Assembly (NCBI RefSeq): GCF_025210435.1
Contig: NZ_JAOART010000145.1
Coordinates: 1 to 45,627, forward strand
DNA length: 45,627 nucleotides
Reading direction: 5' to 3'
DNA from: Anaeromicrobium sp.
GTDB lineage: Bacteria; Bacillota; Clostridia; Peptostreptococcales; Thermotaleaceae
The position numbers and the translations under genes are program-made. Of this stretch, positions 34,983 through 44,636 are shown one piece after another. The notes under the pieces are model-generated. The model worked only from the letters and a program-made list of their open reading frames with translations, did no database searches and was not told the DNA's origin. The stretch's first letter is position 1. Each line of letters begins with the position of its first letter.

Positions 34983-36962
34983 TTAAACTTGCAATTGTTT
35001 ATTAACTCTATTTTTTTGTCCAAGCCATACAAGAACTACTAATCCTAAACCAACTCCATTAAGTACTAAATTAGTCATTACTAATAGAACTCCACCAAGA
35101 CCTAATACAAGTCTTTCCCAACTTTTACAATGGGTCAGTGAGTATCCACTCACACCTCCACCAATGGCAAACATACCTAATAAAGCTGTTGATAAAGAAA
35201 TTATTAAAGTAGCTGCCTTTGATCCTAATATTAAGGATTCTGGAGTAAATACTAATACTAATGATGGTGATGTTGCAAATACATATGGCACCAGATAAGC
35301 TGCAAAGGCCAGCATAGATGCCTGGACTCCGGTTTTAAACGGGTTGGATCCGGCAATACCAGAGCCTGCAAAGGCTGCCAAAGCAACAGGTGGTGTAATA
35401 TCTGCAATGATACCGAAATAGAATACGAATAAATGTGCTGCTAATACTGGAACTCCAACAGCTATTAATGCAGGAGCTGCAATAGTAGCTTGAACTATAT
35501 AGTTTGCAGTAGTAGGCATACCCATACCTAATACTATCGATGCAATCATAGTAAAGAACATAGTTAGGAATATGTTTCCTTGAGATAAAGCAACAATACC
35601 ATTTGCAAACTTAATTCCAAGTCCAGTTAATGTTACTACCCCAACGATTATACCCGCACTAGCACAAGCCATAACAACGGCTAATGCACTCTTTGCACCT
35701 TCTTCTAATCCTTCTATTAATTCTTTAAAACCAAAGTTAACATTCTCGTCTAAGTGTGAGTTTATAAATCCTATAATTATAGTTGATAATATACCCATTA
35801 AAGCTGCTCTCATAGGTGTATATCCTTTAACAAGTAAGAATACTATTGCAAATATAGGCGTTGCTAAGAACCATTTTTCTTTTAATAGTCTCTTTAAATT
35901 AGGTATTCTTTCCTTTGGTAGACCTTCTAAACCATTCTTCTTAGCCTCTAAGTGAACCATAATGAATATACCCACGAAATAAAGGAATGCTGGTATGGAT
36001 GCTCCTAAAGCTATAGTTACATATGGAAGATCTGTAAACTCAGTCATGATAAATGCAGCTGCACCCATTATAGGTGGCATCAATTGTCCTCCAGTAGAAG
36101 CTGCTGCTTCAACCGCGGCGGCAAATTCACTTCTGTATCCAATACTCTTCATAAGTGGAATTGTTACTGATCCTGTACCTACCGTATTTGCAACGGAACT
36201 TCCTGAAATTGTTCCCTGCGATGCACTTGCTACTATGGCAGCCTTAGCTGGCCCTCCAGTAGCTCCACCTGCAATGGCTAAAGCCAAATCAGTTAACCAG
36301 TCTCCTATACCAGTTTTCTTTAAATAAGATGCAAATAATAAGAACAAGAATATAAATGTAGATGATACCATTATAGGTATACCTAGTATGGACTCTGTAC
36401 TTATCCATGCATAAGTTGCTATTCTAGGAATAGAATATCCTCCATGGGATAAGAATCCTGGGAAATACTGCCCAAAATAAGCATATAGTAAGAATGTTCC
36501 CGACACTGTTATTAATACGGGACCCGCTACCCTTCTTGTACCTTCAATAATTAATGCAATTGCAATCAAGGATACTATCATATCCATTTGATTATAAGCT
36601 CCTGCTCTGTATAAAAGGTTTTCAAAGTTCACAACGTGGTATCCCACAACACCTACTGATAATACTATAAATATAAAATCATACCATTTAACCTTATTTG
36701 TCTTGTCATTTTTTGTCATAGGATATAATAGATAAATTACTACTAATCCAAATCCAACATGAATACTTCTTTGTAACGTAGGTGGTAATAATCCAAATGT
36801 AGCAGTATATACCTGCCATAAACTCCAGATGACAGTAATCACGAAAACTAAAGTCTTGTTTACGCCACTTAACTTTCTGTAGGAAAATTCTCTGTCATAT
36901 TTGGCCATAAGCTCTTCTTGCTTCGCTTCATCCATTGTGTTGTTCACATTTGTATTTTTCAT
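34983..36962 (-). CDS. TRAP transporter fused permease (DctQ-DctM), TAXI type
   Basis: 659 residues with about 17 membrane helices. The first ~150 residues (four helices) replace DctQ; the rest is the DctM transport domain, with PKAAIVASASQGTISGSSVANT, GGQLMPPIMGAAAFIMTE and GMGMPTTANYIVQATIAAPA, typical of the fused 4TM/12TM family. It works with the TAXI binding protein encoded upstream to import an organic acid or related anion, driven by an ion gradient. It starts directly after the DUF1850 gene. Confidence 0.92.
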   Translation of the reverse strand: MKNTNVNNTMDEAKQEELMAKYDREFSYRKLSGVNKTLVFVITVIWSLWQVYTATFGLLPPTLQRSIHVGFGLVVIYLLYPMTKNDKTNKVKWYDFIFIVLSVGVVGYHVVNFENLLYRAGAYNQMDMIVSLIAIALIIEGTRRVAGPVLITVSGTFLLYAYFGQYFPGFLSHGGYSIPRIATYAWISTESILGIPIMVSSTFIFLFLLFASYLKKTGIGDWLTDLALAIAGGATGGPAKAAIVASASQGTISGSSVANTVGTGSVTIPLMKSIGYRSEFAAAVEAAASTGGQLMPPIMGAAAFIMTEFTDLPYVTIALGASIPAFLYFVGIFIMVHLEAKKNGLEGLPKERIPNLKRLLKEKWFLATPIFAIVFLLVKGYTPMRAALMGILSTIIIGFINSHLDENVNFGFKELIEGLEEGAKSALAVVMACASAGIIVGVVTLTGLGIKFANGIVALSQGNIFLTMFFTMIASIVLGMGMPTTANYIVQATIAAPALIAVGVPVLAAHLFVFYFGIIADITPPVALAAFAGSGIAGSNPFKTGVQASMLAFAAYLVPYVFATSPSLVLVFTPESLILGSKAATLIISLSTALLGMFAIGGGVSGYSLTHCKSWERLVLGLGGVLLVMTNLVLNGVGLGLVVLVWLGQKNRVNKQLQV

Positions 36963-37469
36963 CTACTTTATTCCCTCCTTAGCCATATATTTTATAAGGT
37001 TCATCCTTTTGACCCTTACTTTTACAAATCCCCCTGGTCTGTATAATTGTCTCAAATATACCACATTATTTTCAATACATATTATATGATCTGCTATTAC
37101 CTCTCCTATAACCACTGGAACCTCATCAAATTCCATGTTGTAGTTATATACCCTTATATGATCGTCCTTATACTCCCATTTGGTGTTGTAATCAGGTCTT
37201 GCAGGTAAGTTAGCACTAAAAGTGTCGAATTTCATTTCATTAATAGCGATTTTCAGATTATTTAGTATTTTATACTTTTCTATAACAGGTCTCTTGCTTA
37301 CAGAATGTATCCAGTTAACTTCAAAGGTTTGTCCTGTTTTTACAGGCATCCTAAGGAGTACCTTACCATTATCCACTCCCCTATCAGCAACAAACACTTC
37401 TAATACTGTCAGATTATAACTAAAGAGAATCAACGCCAAAAGTGCAATAATTAAAAATGTTTTTTTCAT
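36963..37469 (-). CDS. DUF1850 protein of the TAXI-TRAP operon
   Basis: 168 residues. An N-terminal signal or membrane anchor (KKTFLIIALLALILFSYNL) precedes a small beta-rich domain with WIHSVSKRPVIEKY, the conserved core of DUF1850. The family is found almost only beside TAXI-TRAP permeases, where it may help assembly or substrate handling; the function is not established. It abuts the permease start and follows a stem-loop after the binding-protein gene. Confidence 0.85.
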   Translation of the reverse strand: MKKTFLIIALLALILFSYNLTVLEVFVADRGVDNGKVLLRMPVKTGQTFEVNWIHSVSKRPVIEKYKILNNLKIAINEMKFDTFSANLPARPDYNTKWEYKDDHIRVYNYNMEFDEVPVVIGEVIADHIICIENNVVYLRQLYRPGGFVKVRVKRMNLIKYMAKEGIK

Positions 37470-37485
37470 CTCTCTCTTCCTCTTA

Positions 37486-37520
37486 TTAAGGCCGAAATAG
37501 CTTTCACTATTCCGGCCTAA
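37486..37520 (-). promoter_or_regulatory. Intra-operon stem-loop after the binding-protein gene
   Basis: TTAGGCCGGAATAG ... CTATTTCGGCCTTAA on the minus strand, without a T-run, between the binding-protein stop and the DUF1850 ribosome site. Such stems protect the upstream mRNA and allow excess of the binding protein over the permease. Confidence 0.6.
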
Positions 37521-37534
37521 TATGTGAAATATTT

Positions 37535-38542
37535 TTACTTAACTCCAACCTCTTCATAGTACTTCATAGCACCTGGATGTACTGGAGTAGTTACTCCTGC
37601 TAAAGCATTTTTAACATTAATTTGCTTACCTCTAGCATGTCCTTTAGCTATTTCTTCAGTATTTTCATACATTTGCTTAGTTAAGTTATATACCATTTCT
37701 TCTGGTAGATCTTCCTTAACATATAATACAGCTTGTAAAGTTACTGTAGTAGCATCTGTATCTTGACCCTTATATTCTCCACCAGCAATTGTAAACGGTG
37801 CAGCAAACGGAACCTTTTCTTGTAACTTAGCAAACTCATCACCCTTAATTTCTAATACTTTTACAGGGTTAGTAGTAGCGATTTCCAATACAGCTGAAGA
37901 TGGGAAAGATACAACAGCAAATGCAGCATCAATATTACCATCTTTTAATCCTGCAACAGCATCAGAAAAACTTCCTGGCTTTGCAGTGAAATCCTTAGGA
38001 GTAATTCCATAAGCTTCTAATATTGGCATTGCAGTTGCGAAAGTACCACTACCCGGAGGTCCTGGGTTAACTGATTTTCCTTTTAAGTCTGCAATAGAGT
38101 TAATTCCTGAATCCTTAAGAGTGATACAGTGGATAACTTCTGGGTATACAACACCGATTGCTTTAAAGTTCTTAATAGCTTTTCCACCAAAACTTTTTCC
38201 TTCTCCATTGAAAGCGTTATCAGCAATGTTATTCATAGCTAATACTAAATCAACTTCTCCTGAAGATACTCTATTGATGTTCTCAACAGAGGCACCAGCT
38301 GGTTGAATAGTTACATTTACCCCTTCAACTTTGTCATTCCATACATTAGCAATAGCCCCACCTAGTGGGTAATATGTACCTGATGTTCCACCTGTAGCAA
38401 AAGCTAATTCCATTGTTCCTCCATCTGCTGGAGCTTCCGTTTTAGTTCCTTCCTTTGGTGCTTCTTCCTTCTGTCCGCAACCAACTAGCCCTAATGATAA
38501 TACTAGAACTAAAACAAGAAGTAGCGATAAGCTTTTTCTCAC
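37535..38542 (-). CDS. TAXI-family TRAP transporter solute-binding lipoprotein
   Basis: 335 residues. The signal peptide ends in a lipobox (GLVGCGQ), followed by an acidic linker. The mature part shows FATGGTSGTYYPLGGAIANVW at its start and GPPGSGTF in the middle, the hallmarks of TAXI proteins. It captures substrate outside the membrane for the fused permease. The GTG at 38542 is chosen because AAGGGGG is 6 bases upstream; the longer frame from 38563 begins within that site. First gene of the operon. Confidence 0.92.
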   Translation of the reverse strand: MRKSLSLLLVLVLVLSLGLVGCGQKEEAPKEGTKTEAPADGGTMELAFATGGTSGTYYPLGGAIANVWNDKVEGVNVTIQPAGASVENINRVSSGEVDLVLAMNNIADNAFNGEGKSFGGKAIKNFKAIGVVYPEVIHCITLKDSGINSIADLKGKSVNPGPPGSGTFATAMPILEAYGITPKDFTAKPGSFSDAVAGLKDGNIDAAFAVVSFPSSAVLEIATTNPVKVLEIKGDEFAKLQEKVPFAAPFTIAGGEYKGQDTDATTVTLQAVLYVKEDLPEEMVYNLTKQMYENTEEIAKGHARGKQINVKNALAGVTTPVHPGAMKYYEEVGVK

Positions 38543-38655
38543 TTTTATTCCCCCTTCATTCATTCTTGTAAAATCCTTTTGAAAGATTCCACTTCCTTAG
38601 TTGCAATAATAAAACTTTTTTAAAAGATCGATTTTTTCGCAACTTTCTAATACAA

Positions 38656-38684
38656 ATTATATAATATATAGCAAAATTAGTCAA
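38656..38684 (-). promoter_or_regulatory. Strong SigA promoter of the TAXI-TRAP operon
   Basis: TTGACT and TATAAT with exactly 17 bases between on the minus strand. The resulting leader of about 105 nt contains an AGTTGC ... GCAACT inverted pair that could fold before the ribosome site. Confidence 0.8.
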
Positions 38685-38696
38685 GAAATACAAATA

Positions 38697-38728
38697 GCAC
38701 GTAGTAAACCCTCTTATTTACTACGTGC
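38697..38728 (-). terminator. Stem-loop terminator between ABC ATPase gene and TRAP promoter
   Basis: GCACGTAGTAAA ... TTTACTACGTGC, 12-bp arms. The T-run is weak on the minus strand and better on the plus side (T7 at 38735), but it lies just after the ATPase stop. Confidence 0.65.
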
Positions 38729-38741
38729 CATTACTTTTTTT

Positions 38742-39803
38742 CTATTTTTCTTTTCCAAAAAACATACTATCCGTAATTGCAAATTTTATTTTATCCCCCT
38801 TTTTAATTTTGTCAGAATCATCCATATTTTGCATCATTAGTTTGACCTTTGTCGCATTTTGCAATATAACGCTACACATTTCCATATTCCCCTTGTATGT
38901 TATATCTTCAATAACTCCTTCATTATAAACTTTTTCCTTGTTCCATATATTTATTTTTTCAGGTCTTACTGCAAAAGTATGTGCTTGGCCCACTTTTAAA
39001 TTCTTATGAGGATTAATAAACAATCTCTGACCACCCATATCTATTTCACAAAAGTCCTCTTTAACACTTTTTACCATCCCCCCCAAAACATTTATTTCTC
39101 CTATAAATTTAGCTACAAATAAATCTTTTGGCTGTTCATATATGTCTTTTGGGGTTCCCCTTTGTACAATAGCCCCATCCCTCATTACCATTATTTCGTC
39201 AGAAAGTTTAAGGGCTTCTTCTTGATCATGGGTAATGAAAATAGTTGTTATATTAGTCTTTTTTTGTATTTCCTTTAGTTCACTTTGCATTTTAATTCTC
39301 AGTTCCCTATCAAGGGCATTTAATGATTCATCTAACAATAATAAATCAGGTTTTATTATTAAAGCTCTACCCAAGGCCACCCGTTGTCTTTGTCCTCCTG
39401 ATAATTCATTTACCTTCCTGTTTACAAAGTCCTTTAATTTCACAATAGATATTATTTCTTCAAGTAAATTTTCCTTTTCTTCCTTTGTATTTTTTTTATT
39501 TTTCAGACCATACAGTATATTTTCCTTGACTGATAAATGGGGAAATAGTGCATAATTTTGAAAAACCAATGCAACATTTCTTTTATATATGGGCATGTTA
39601 GTTATTTCATTATTTTTCAAATAAATTTTCCCTTTATAAACTTTTTCTATTCCACTTATTATCTTTAGTAAGGTTGTTTTTCCACATCCCGATGGACCTA
39701 ATATGGATACAAAACTCCCTTTTTTAATACTCATAGATACATTTTCCAATACTAAATCATCACCATAATATTTACTCACATTTTCAATTTTTAAATACGA
39801 CAT
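38742..39803 (-). CDS. ABC transporter ATP-binding protein, PotA/FbpC-like, without adjacent permease
   Basis: 353 residues. Walker A GPSGCGKTT, Q-loop VFQNYALFPH, signature LSGGQRQRVALGRAL, Walker B LLLLDES and the switch THDQEEAL are all present. The residue after the Walker B glutamate is Ser, where importers usually have Pro. The C-terminal ~110 residues are a TOBE/OB-type domain as in PotA, FbpC and MalK. No permease or binding protein is nearby, so the complex must be completed by genes elsewhere. It follows the hydrolase gene by 10 bases in one operon. Confidence 0.88.
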   Translation of the reverse strand: MSYLKIENVSKYYGDDLVLENVSMSIKKGSFVSILGPSGCGKTTLLKIISGIEKVYKGKIYLKNNEITNMPIYKRNVALVFQNYALFPHLSVKENILYGLKNKKNTKEEKENLLEEIISIVKLKDFVNRKVNELSGGQRQRVALGRALIIKPDLLLLDESLNALDRELRIKMQSELKEIQKKTNITTIFITHDQEEALKLSDEIMVMRDGAIVQRGTPKDIYEQPKDLFVAKFIGEINVLGGMVKSVKEDFCEIDMGGQRLFINPHKNLKVGQAHTFAVRPEKINIWNKEKVYNEGVIEDITYKGNMEMCSVILQNATKVKLMMQNMDDSDKIKKGDKIKFAITDSMFFGKEK

Positions 39804-39813
39804 TCATGTTCTC

Positions 39814-40464
39814 CTATATTATTTTTTCCACAATCTCAATACCATTTAAATCCATCATATAAAAAGACATTATATTCAGTAGTTCTCCATCATGGTAGGT
39901 CACATCTAAATTATATGTTTCCACACAGTTTCTAGGTACGATTATTCTATTTTTTATATTTTTCTCATTATGATAAGCTTTTAGAGTTAATGCCAATTGC
40001 ATTACACATATATCTGTACAATCTCCCACAATCATATAATTTTTCACTTTTTCGTTAACCTTTAACCATTTAGAAAATTCTTCATTTACAAAGGCATTTG
40101 TAGAATTTTTGCATATTATATGACTATTATCATCTATGTAACCTTTAAGCTCATCCACAATTTCTGACTCCCTTGTATCTACCAAACAATGGGATGGATA
40201 TGTTTCAAATTCTAAGGATTCCTTCGTATGGACATCCTTTATAAATAGCTTTTTGTAATCCCCGCCCTTCTTTAACAAAACCTCTATTGGTTTTATTATT
40301 TCCCCAATTCTGTCTGAAAATAGGTTGCCTTCTCTTATAAATCCATTTATCACGTCTACCACTACAATAGCAGTACAATCCTTATCCAATTCTTTTAAAG
40401 ACAGGGCTTTTAAGTTCTTGTATTTTTCATTTATTTTATTTAAGTTGTCAATCATTTTTTCCAT
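39814..40464 (-). CDS. Isochorismatase/nicotinamidase-family cysteine hydrolase
   Basis: 216 residues. The Asp-Lys-Cys catalytic set is visible: VVVDVINGF (Asp), HIICKNSTNAF (Lys) and IVGDCTDICVMQLAL (Cys in DICV). HTKESLEFETYPSHC matches the metal-binding loop of nicotinamidases, so hydrolysis of nicotinamide or a related amide is likely. AAGGAGTAG precedes the ATG. It is cotranscribed with an ABC ATPase; whether that system carries an NAD precursor is only a guess. Confidence 0.8.
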   Translation of the reverse strand: MEKMIDNLNKINEKYKNLKALSLKELDKDCTAIVVVDVINGFIREGNLFSDRIGEIIKPIEVLLKKGGDYKKLFIKDVHTKESLEFETYPSHCLVDTRESEIVDELKGYIDDNSHIICKNSTNAFVNEEFSKWLKVNEKVKNYMIVGDCTDICVMQLALTLKAYHNEKNIKNRIIVPRNCVETYNLDVTYHDGELLNIMSFYMMDLNGIEIVEKII

Positions 40465-40874
40465 TAGTCTCTACTCCTTTAGCAAATATGATAATTATAC
40501 ATAGTATAATTTCCTAAATAATACTATTTAATTATACTATAAATGATAGGGTATATAGGGGTTTATAATTTCCTATAACTTATAATTTTTCCTTAAAGGT
40601 AACTATTTATAATATAAAAGAAAAATTAAACTTATTAAAATATATATCCCATGACATAAGAGAATCAGGAGGAAGATTTTTTCGTGGGCTGTTATGAGAA
40701 TGAATATGCTTAAATATTTTCCCAAATTGAAAGCCCTAGTAAATTGTCCTCAAGATAAAATCCATTTTCCCTACAGGAGTAATTAATGAATTATTATTCT
40801 TGTCTAGAGCTAATCATACCTGTCTTTCTATACCTGATAATCATTAGCCTTTTAGGGAAGTTCCTCACTTTAAT
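40465..40874. other. Intergenic region with only broken coding-like stretches
   Basis: On the plus strand short open stretches in different frames look faintly coding (for example LKALVNCPQDKIHFPYRSN before 40790 and INELLFLSRANHTCLSIPDN to about 40850). An AGGAGGAAG at 40668 precedes them, so a decayed small gene is possible. No intact gene, hairpin terminator or RNA was found. Confidence 0.3.
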
Positions 40875-41654
40875 TTATATCAATTTATTTTCTATATTAT
40901 TTAATATATAAAACCCTTTATCATTCAAACTATTTTCTCTATTATAAATCATCTCCGTATCATCCATTTGTCTAAATACTCCCCCAGCTTCTTTAACAAT
41001 ACACTCCATTGCTGCTGTATCCCATTCCATAGTTAGGCCAAATCTATAATATACTTCTGCATCCCCTCTTGCTATCAAACATCCCTTCAATGAGCTTCCC
41101 GTTCTTTTTTTATATTTAATATTATTTCTTCTTATCAGTTCTTTTAATTTATTTGATGCATGAGATCTGCTCATTACTAATCTTAAATTTTCTTTTTTAT
41201 TAGAAACATATAACTTCTTAATATGTCCGCGTTTTTCACAAAAAGCCCCTTCATTTTTCACCGCGTAGTAAATTTCATCTCTTACCGGAACATAAATTAC
41301 TCCCAAAACAACTTTATTCTTATATGCAAGTGCTATATTTACTGTAAATTCTCCATTTCTTTTAATAAATTCTTTAGTTCCATCTAGGGGATCAATTATC
41401 CAACACCAATTATTGTTCAGCCTTTCTTTATCATCCTTTAATTCTTCAGATAATATGGAGTAATTTTGAAACTCTTCTTTTAACTTATATACTATTATTT
41501 CATTTGATCTTTGGTCAGCTTCTGTTAGTGGTGATTTATCTTCTTTATACTGTACTTTTATTGAACTGTTATATATCTTTAATATATCTTTTCCCGATTT
41601 AATGGCTAATTCCTTAGCCATGTTCAATTCTTTACTTAAATCTATAATAAACAC
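40875..41654 (-). CDS. cysQ: 3'(2'),5'-bisphosphate nucleotidase CysQ (inositol monophosphatase family)
   Basis: 259 residues. The metal-site motifs are intact: SPLTEADQRSNE, WIIDPLDGTKEF and EWDTAAMECIV. The DGTKEF form (not DGTxNF) points to CysQ, which removes the 3'-phosphate from PAP(S) in sulfur assimilation. The start is unclear. GAGAGG directly abuts the GTG at 41654, but an ATT at 41648 has the better 6-base spacing and would give the family's usual short N-terminus; an ATG lies at 41621. No sulfate genes are adjacent. Confidence 0.87.
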   Translation of the reverse strand: MFIIDLSKELNMAKELAIKSGKDILKIYNSSIKVQYKEDKSPLTEADQRSNEIIVYKLKEEFQNYSILSEELKDDKERLNNNWCWIIDPLDGTKEFIKRNGEFTVNIALAYKNKVVLGVIYVPVRDEIYYAVKNEGAFCEKRGHIKKLYVSNKKENLRLVMSRSHASNKLKELIRRNNIKYKKRTGSSLKGCLIARGDAEVYYRFGLTMEWDTAAMECIVKEAGGVFRQMDDTEMIYNRENSLNDKGFYILNNIENKLI

Positions 41655-41784
41655 CCTCTCTTAACTATTAATTCAATGTTCTTCTTTCCATAAAAGTTTA
41701 ATTTATAAACTTATATGTATTTCTACTACAAATATTCACTAAATAATCTTTTATGCATTGGTAAATTTTTTTAATTCTGTAACA

Positions 41785-41810
41785 CAAAAAGGATGGCCAT
41801 ACCATCCTCT
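41785..41810 (-). terminator. Terminator of the two-component operon
   Basis: AGGATGG ... CCATCCT hairpin followed by TTTTTG on the minus strand, just after the lipoprotein stop at 41814. Confidence 0.75.
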
Positions 41811-41813
41811 TTT

Positions 41814-43232
41814 CTATTCTTTTTCCACATTATTTTTTTTCATATTCTTTTGGATTTCTTCTTTTATTATTTTATCCCATTTATCCACATATGAGTAGAT
41901 AGCCCACTCTGCCATTACCACCTTTTCATCTTCTTTCTTATCTATTACAGCCATGGGATCTTTAGAAAGTCCTATTTCTTCAATTTCATATATATATATT
42001 TTTTTATCACTTATTATTATAGCCACATCCCTATTAGGAGATGTAAATCCATCTATGGCCTCCGGAACCTTTTTCTCCACTTCCAACCAACTTATATGAA
42101 ATTTATCATAATTCACTATTTTTTTTGAAGGAAATCTTTCCACTTGAAAATCGAAATAATCCCTATTACTGTCATTATAATAAGTTCTTCCCTTCATGGC
42201 CCAATGACCCTTATATCTATATAGCATAAAATTATCTTCCCTAAGATTTTTATCTAAGCTATCATAAATACTTTTATGTAAAGAGTTTAATAATCTTTTA
42301 AAACCAACAAAATAGTCTTCTTTTAATTTTTTTCCACCCACATCAGAAACTTTTATCCCAATACGTTCCTTAAGCCCATCTATAGGAATTATCTTAAATC
42401 TCATTTCATTAGTTTCATTATGCCTATATTCTATCCCCATGTATTCACTGGCTGTAAAAACTATTTTCTTTTCCCTATCCCATTCATTAGCTTCTTCCCT
42501 TATTATATCTTCTTCATTTTTTATAGGATATGCATATATAAGGTTAGGAATTCCATCTTCTTCACCTGTAAGTGCCACTTTCCAAAATCCAGTTTTTCTT
42601 GGTACAAACAAAAAATTCATTTCTAAAATAGGATTTAATTTATTTTCCTTTGTACTTATCCATAGGGTCTTATATTCTTTAGAGTCACTTCTCATACCTA
42701 TTAATACTCCCGTTTTAGATATTTTTTTATCTAAAGGAGCTTTTATAAATTCTACTTTTTCTTCATCCTTCATTTTCTTCACATTGAAAAATATATACTC
42801 TACAAAAATCACCAGATCATTGTCATCCACTTTAATAAACTGAGCAAATAACTTTCCATTAGAAATTATATCAATTATTTCAACTTCTTTTTTACTTATA
42901 CCAAGACTTTTAGGGCTCACCTTATAAGTATTTGAAAAATATTTCTCAGTATTCACCCTTTTCACCTTATAGGAAGGCCTTTTCCATACTTCATTTCCTA
43001 TTTGAATCTTATCTTCACTAAATATTATCCTACTATTAATCCATTTATTTAAATTTTTTTCAACATTTAAATCATTTAGTATTAGTCTATAATCTTTTAT
43101 ACTCCAACTTCCATGAACAGGTATGGCTTCATTATTAGGAGCTATCACATTATCAGCTTTTTCTATTTTCAAATCCATACAACCAGAAAGGAAGGTCATA
43201 AAAATTATAACTACAAATATTTTATACTTCAT
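41814..43232 (-). CDS. Large lipoprotein of unknown function
   Basis: 472 residues with a short signal peptide and lipobox FLSGC near residue 17; the cysteine is the likely lipidation site. The rest is soluble, beta-rich and charged, with HGSWSIKDYRL near the N-terminus. I recognise no domain. Its start overlaps the kinase 3' end by 11 bases, so it is made with the two-component system and may be its sensor partner or output at the cell surface. Confidence 0.7.
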   Translation of the reverse strand: MKYKIFVVIIFMTFLSGCMDLKIEKADNVIAPNNEAIPVHGSWSIKDYRLILNDLNVEKNLNKWINSRIIFSEDKIQIGNEVWKRPSYKVKRVNTEKYFSNTYKVSPKSLGISKKEVEIIDIISNGKLFAQFIKVDDNDLVIFVEYIFFNVKKMKDEEKVEFIKAPLDKKISKTGVLIGMRSDSKEYKTLWISTKENKLNPILEMNFLFVPRKTGFWKVALTGEEDGIPNLIYAYPIKNEEDIIREEANEWDREKKIVFTASEYMGIEYRHNETNEMRFKIIPIDGLKERIGIKVSDVGGKKLKEDYFVGFKRLLNSLHKSIYDSLDKNLREDNFMLYRYKGHWAMKGRTYYNDSNRDYFDFQVERFPSKKIVNYDKFHISWLEVEKKVPEAIDGFTSPNRDVAIIISDKKIYIYEIEEIGLSKDPMAVIDKKEDEKVVMAEWAIYSYVDKWDKIIKEEIQKNMKKNNVEKE

Positions 43233-44631
43233 CCTTCTTCTCCTCTATGGGTAATAGAACATGAACCCTTGTTCCACTCTCCATCTCACTTTCTAAATAC
43301 AATTGTCCTCCATGAATTTTAACTATTTCATCACATATGGACAAACCTATACCATTCTTAGATTTACTATTTTTACCTTTGTAGAATTTTTCCTTAACCC
43401 TAGGTAGATCTTTCTCACATATACCACACCCATTATCTTCTATTAATATATGTACATGACTTTTCTCTTTTTCAGCCCTAAGTTTCACTACACCATTTTC
43501 ATCTACAAACTTAAAAGCATTATCTAAAATATTTATTAAAACTTGTTTTATTTTGTTTTTATCTCCATTCACTAAAGGAAGAGGCCTTTCATATTCTACT
43601 AGAAACTCAATATTTTTTCTATATGCAATGGGTGTCATATGGGTTTTTATGTATTCAATAATTTTTTCCATATGAATTTTTTCCCTCTTAATAGTTACTT
43701 CTCCTGATAAAAGTTTAGAAAAATCCAATAGTTCCTCTACCATTTCCGTAAGTCTTTCACTTTCCTTTTCTATAATATTAAGTCCTTCTTTTATACTATC
43801 TTCATCCTTAACTATTCCATTATTCAAAAGTACTGCCCATCCCTTTATTCCCGTTAAAGGAGTTCTTATTTCATGGGATACGGATGAAATAAAGTCATTT
43901 TTAAGTCTTTCCCTTTTTAATATTTCTTCGGCCATATAATTTAAAGTGTTTGAAAGTTTTCCTATTTCATCATTATAAAATATCTTTGCCCTAGTCTGAA
44001 AGTCTCCTTCAGTCATTTTTTCTGCACTTTTAATTAGATCTTTTATAGGTTCTATTATTGTATTTGCTAAAAACAAGCTTACTAGGGCACCAATTGCCAT
44101 TACAAGGACTCCTATACCTATAAATATTATAGATATATTCTTCATTACTAAATCTACCCATTTTAGTGATGTTACAAAACGTAGAACCCCTACTATTTCA
44201 TTTCCTGATTTTAAAGGGTGTGATATGGCCATTACCTTATTTGAGTCATAATGAACACTGCCTACATATTTTCCAATTTCTCCATTAAGTGCCTTTTTAA
44301 AATCCCCAGACTCCATGGGACTATCATAGGTAACTCCAATAGAATCCATAAGGACCTGTCCTTTAGAATCTATAATTTGTACTTGAGCGTCCGTCTGATG
44401 CCAAAATGCATCCACATCATCTAATACATTTTCTTCTAAAGATTTTGAGCTAAAATATTTTTCATATAAACTAGCAGAAATCTTAATTTGATTAATGAGT
44501 ATATCTTCCACATTTCCATAATAATATTTTCTAACAAGTCCTATTAATAACATTTCAAAGATCAATACGGTCACAATAATTACTATCATAAAATTACTAA
44601 CTAATCTTTTTTTAATACTTTCCTTAGCCAT
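43222..44631 (-). CDS. Membrane sensor histidine kinase
   Basis: About 469 residues. Two membrane helices (about 12-36 and 162-187) enclose an extracellular Cache-like sensor. HAMP, HisKA with the phospho-acceptor His in SSVSHEIRTPLTG (about residue 250), and a HATPase domain with NILDNAFKF, DNGCGI and GIGLSICDEIV follow. It phosphorylates the response regulator encoded just upstream. ATG at 44631 is chosen over GTG at 44649 because AAAGGA is 8 bases before it. Confidence 0.9.
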   Translation of the reverse strand: MAKESIKKRLVSNFMIVIIVTVLIFEMLLIGLVRKYYYGNVEDILINQIKISASLYEKYFSSKSLEENVLDDVDAFWHQTDAQVQIIDSKGQVLMDSIGVTYDSPMESGDFKKALNGEIGKYVGSVHYDSNKVMAISHPLKSGNEIVGVLRFVTSLKWVDLVMKNISIIFIGIGVLVMAIGALVSLFLANTIIEPIKDLIKSAEKMTEGDFQTRAKIFYNDEIGKLSNTLNYMAEEILKRERLKNDFISSVSHEIRTPLTGIKGWAVLLNNGIVKDEDSIKEGLNIIEKESERLTEMVEELLDFSKLLSGEVTIKREKIHMEKIIEYIKTHMTPIAYRKNIEFLVEYERPLPLVNGDKNKIKQVLINILDNAFKFVDENGVVKLRAEKEKSHVHILIEDNGCGICEKDLPRVKEKFYKGKNSKSKNGIGLSICDEIVKIHGGQLYLESEMESGTRVHVLLPIEEKKDEV

Positions 44632-44636
44632 TTTCT

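Noticed and set aside
35995-36327. 110-codon plus-strand frame inside the TRAP permease
   Set aside because: It lies wholly opposite a well-supported membrane protein, lacks a ribosome site, and its Ala/Pro-rich product is the usual shadow of such genes.
42439-42843. 134-codon plus-strand frame inside the lipoprotein gene
   Set aside because: Antisense shadow with no ribosome site; the lipoprotein frame has signal peptide, lipobox and operon linkage.
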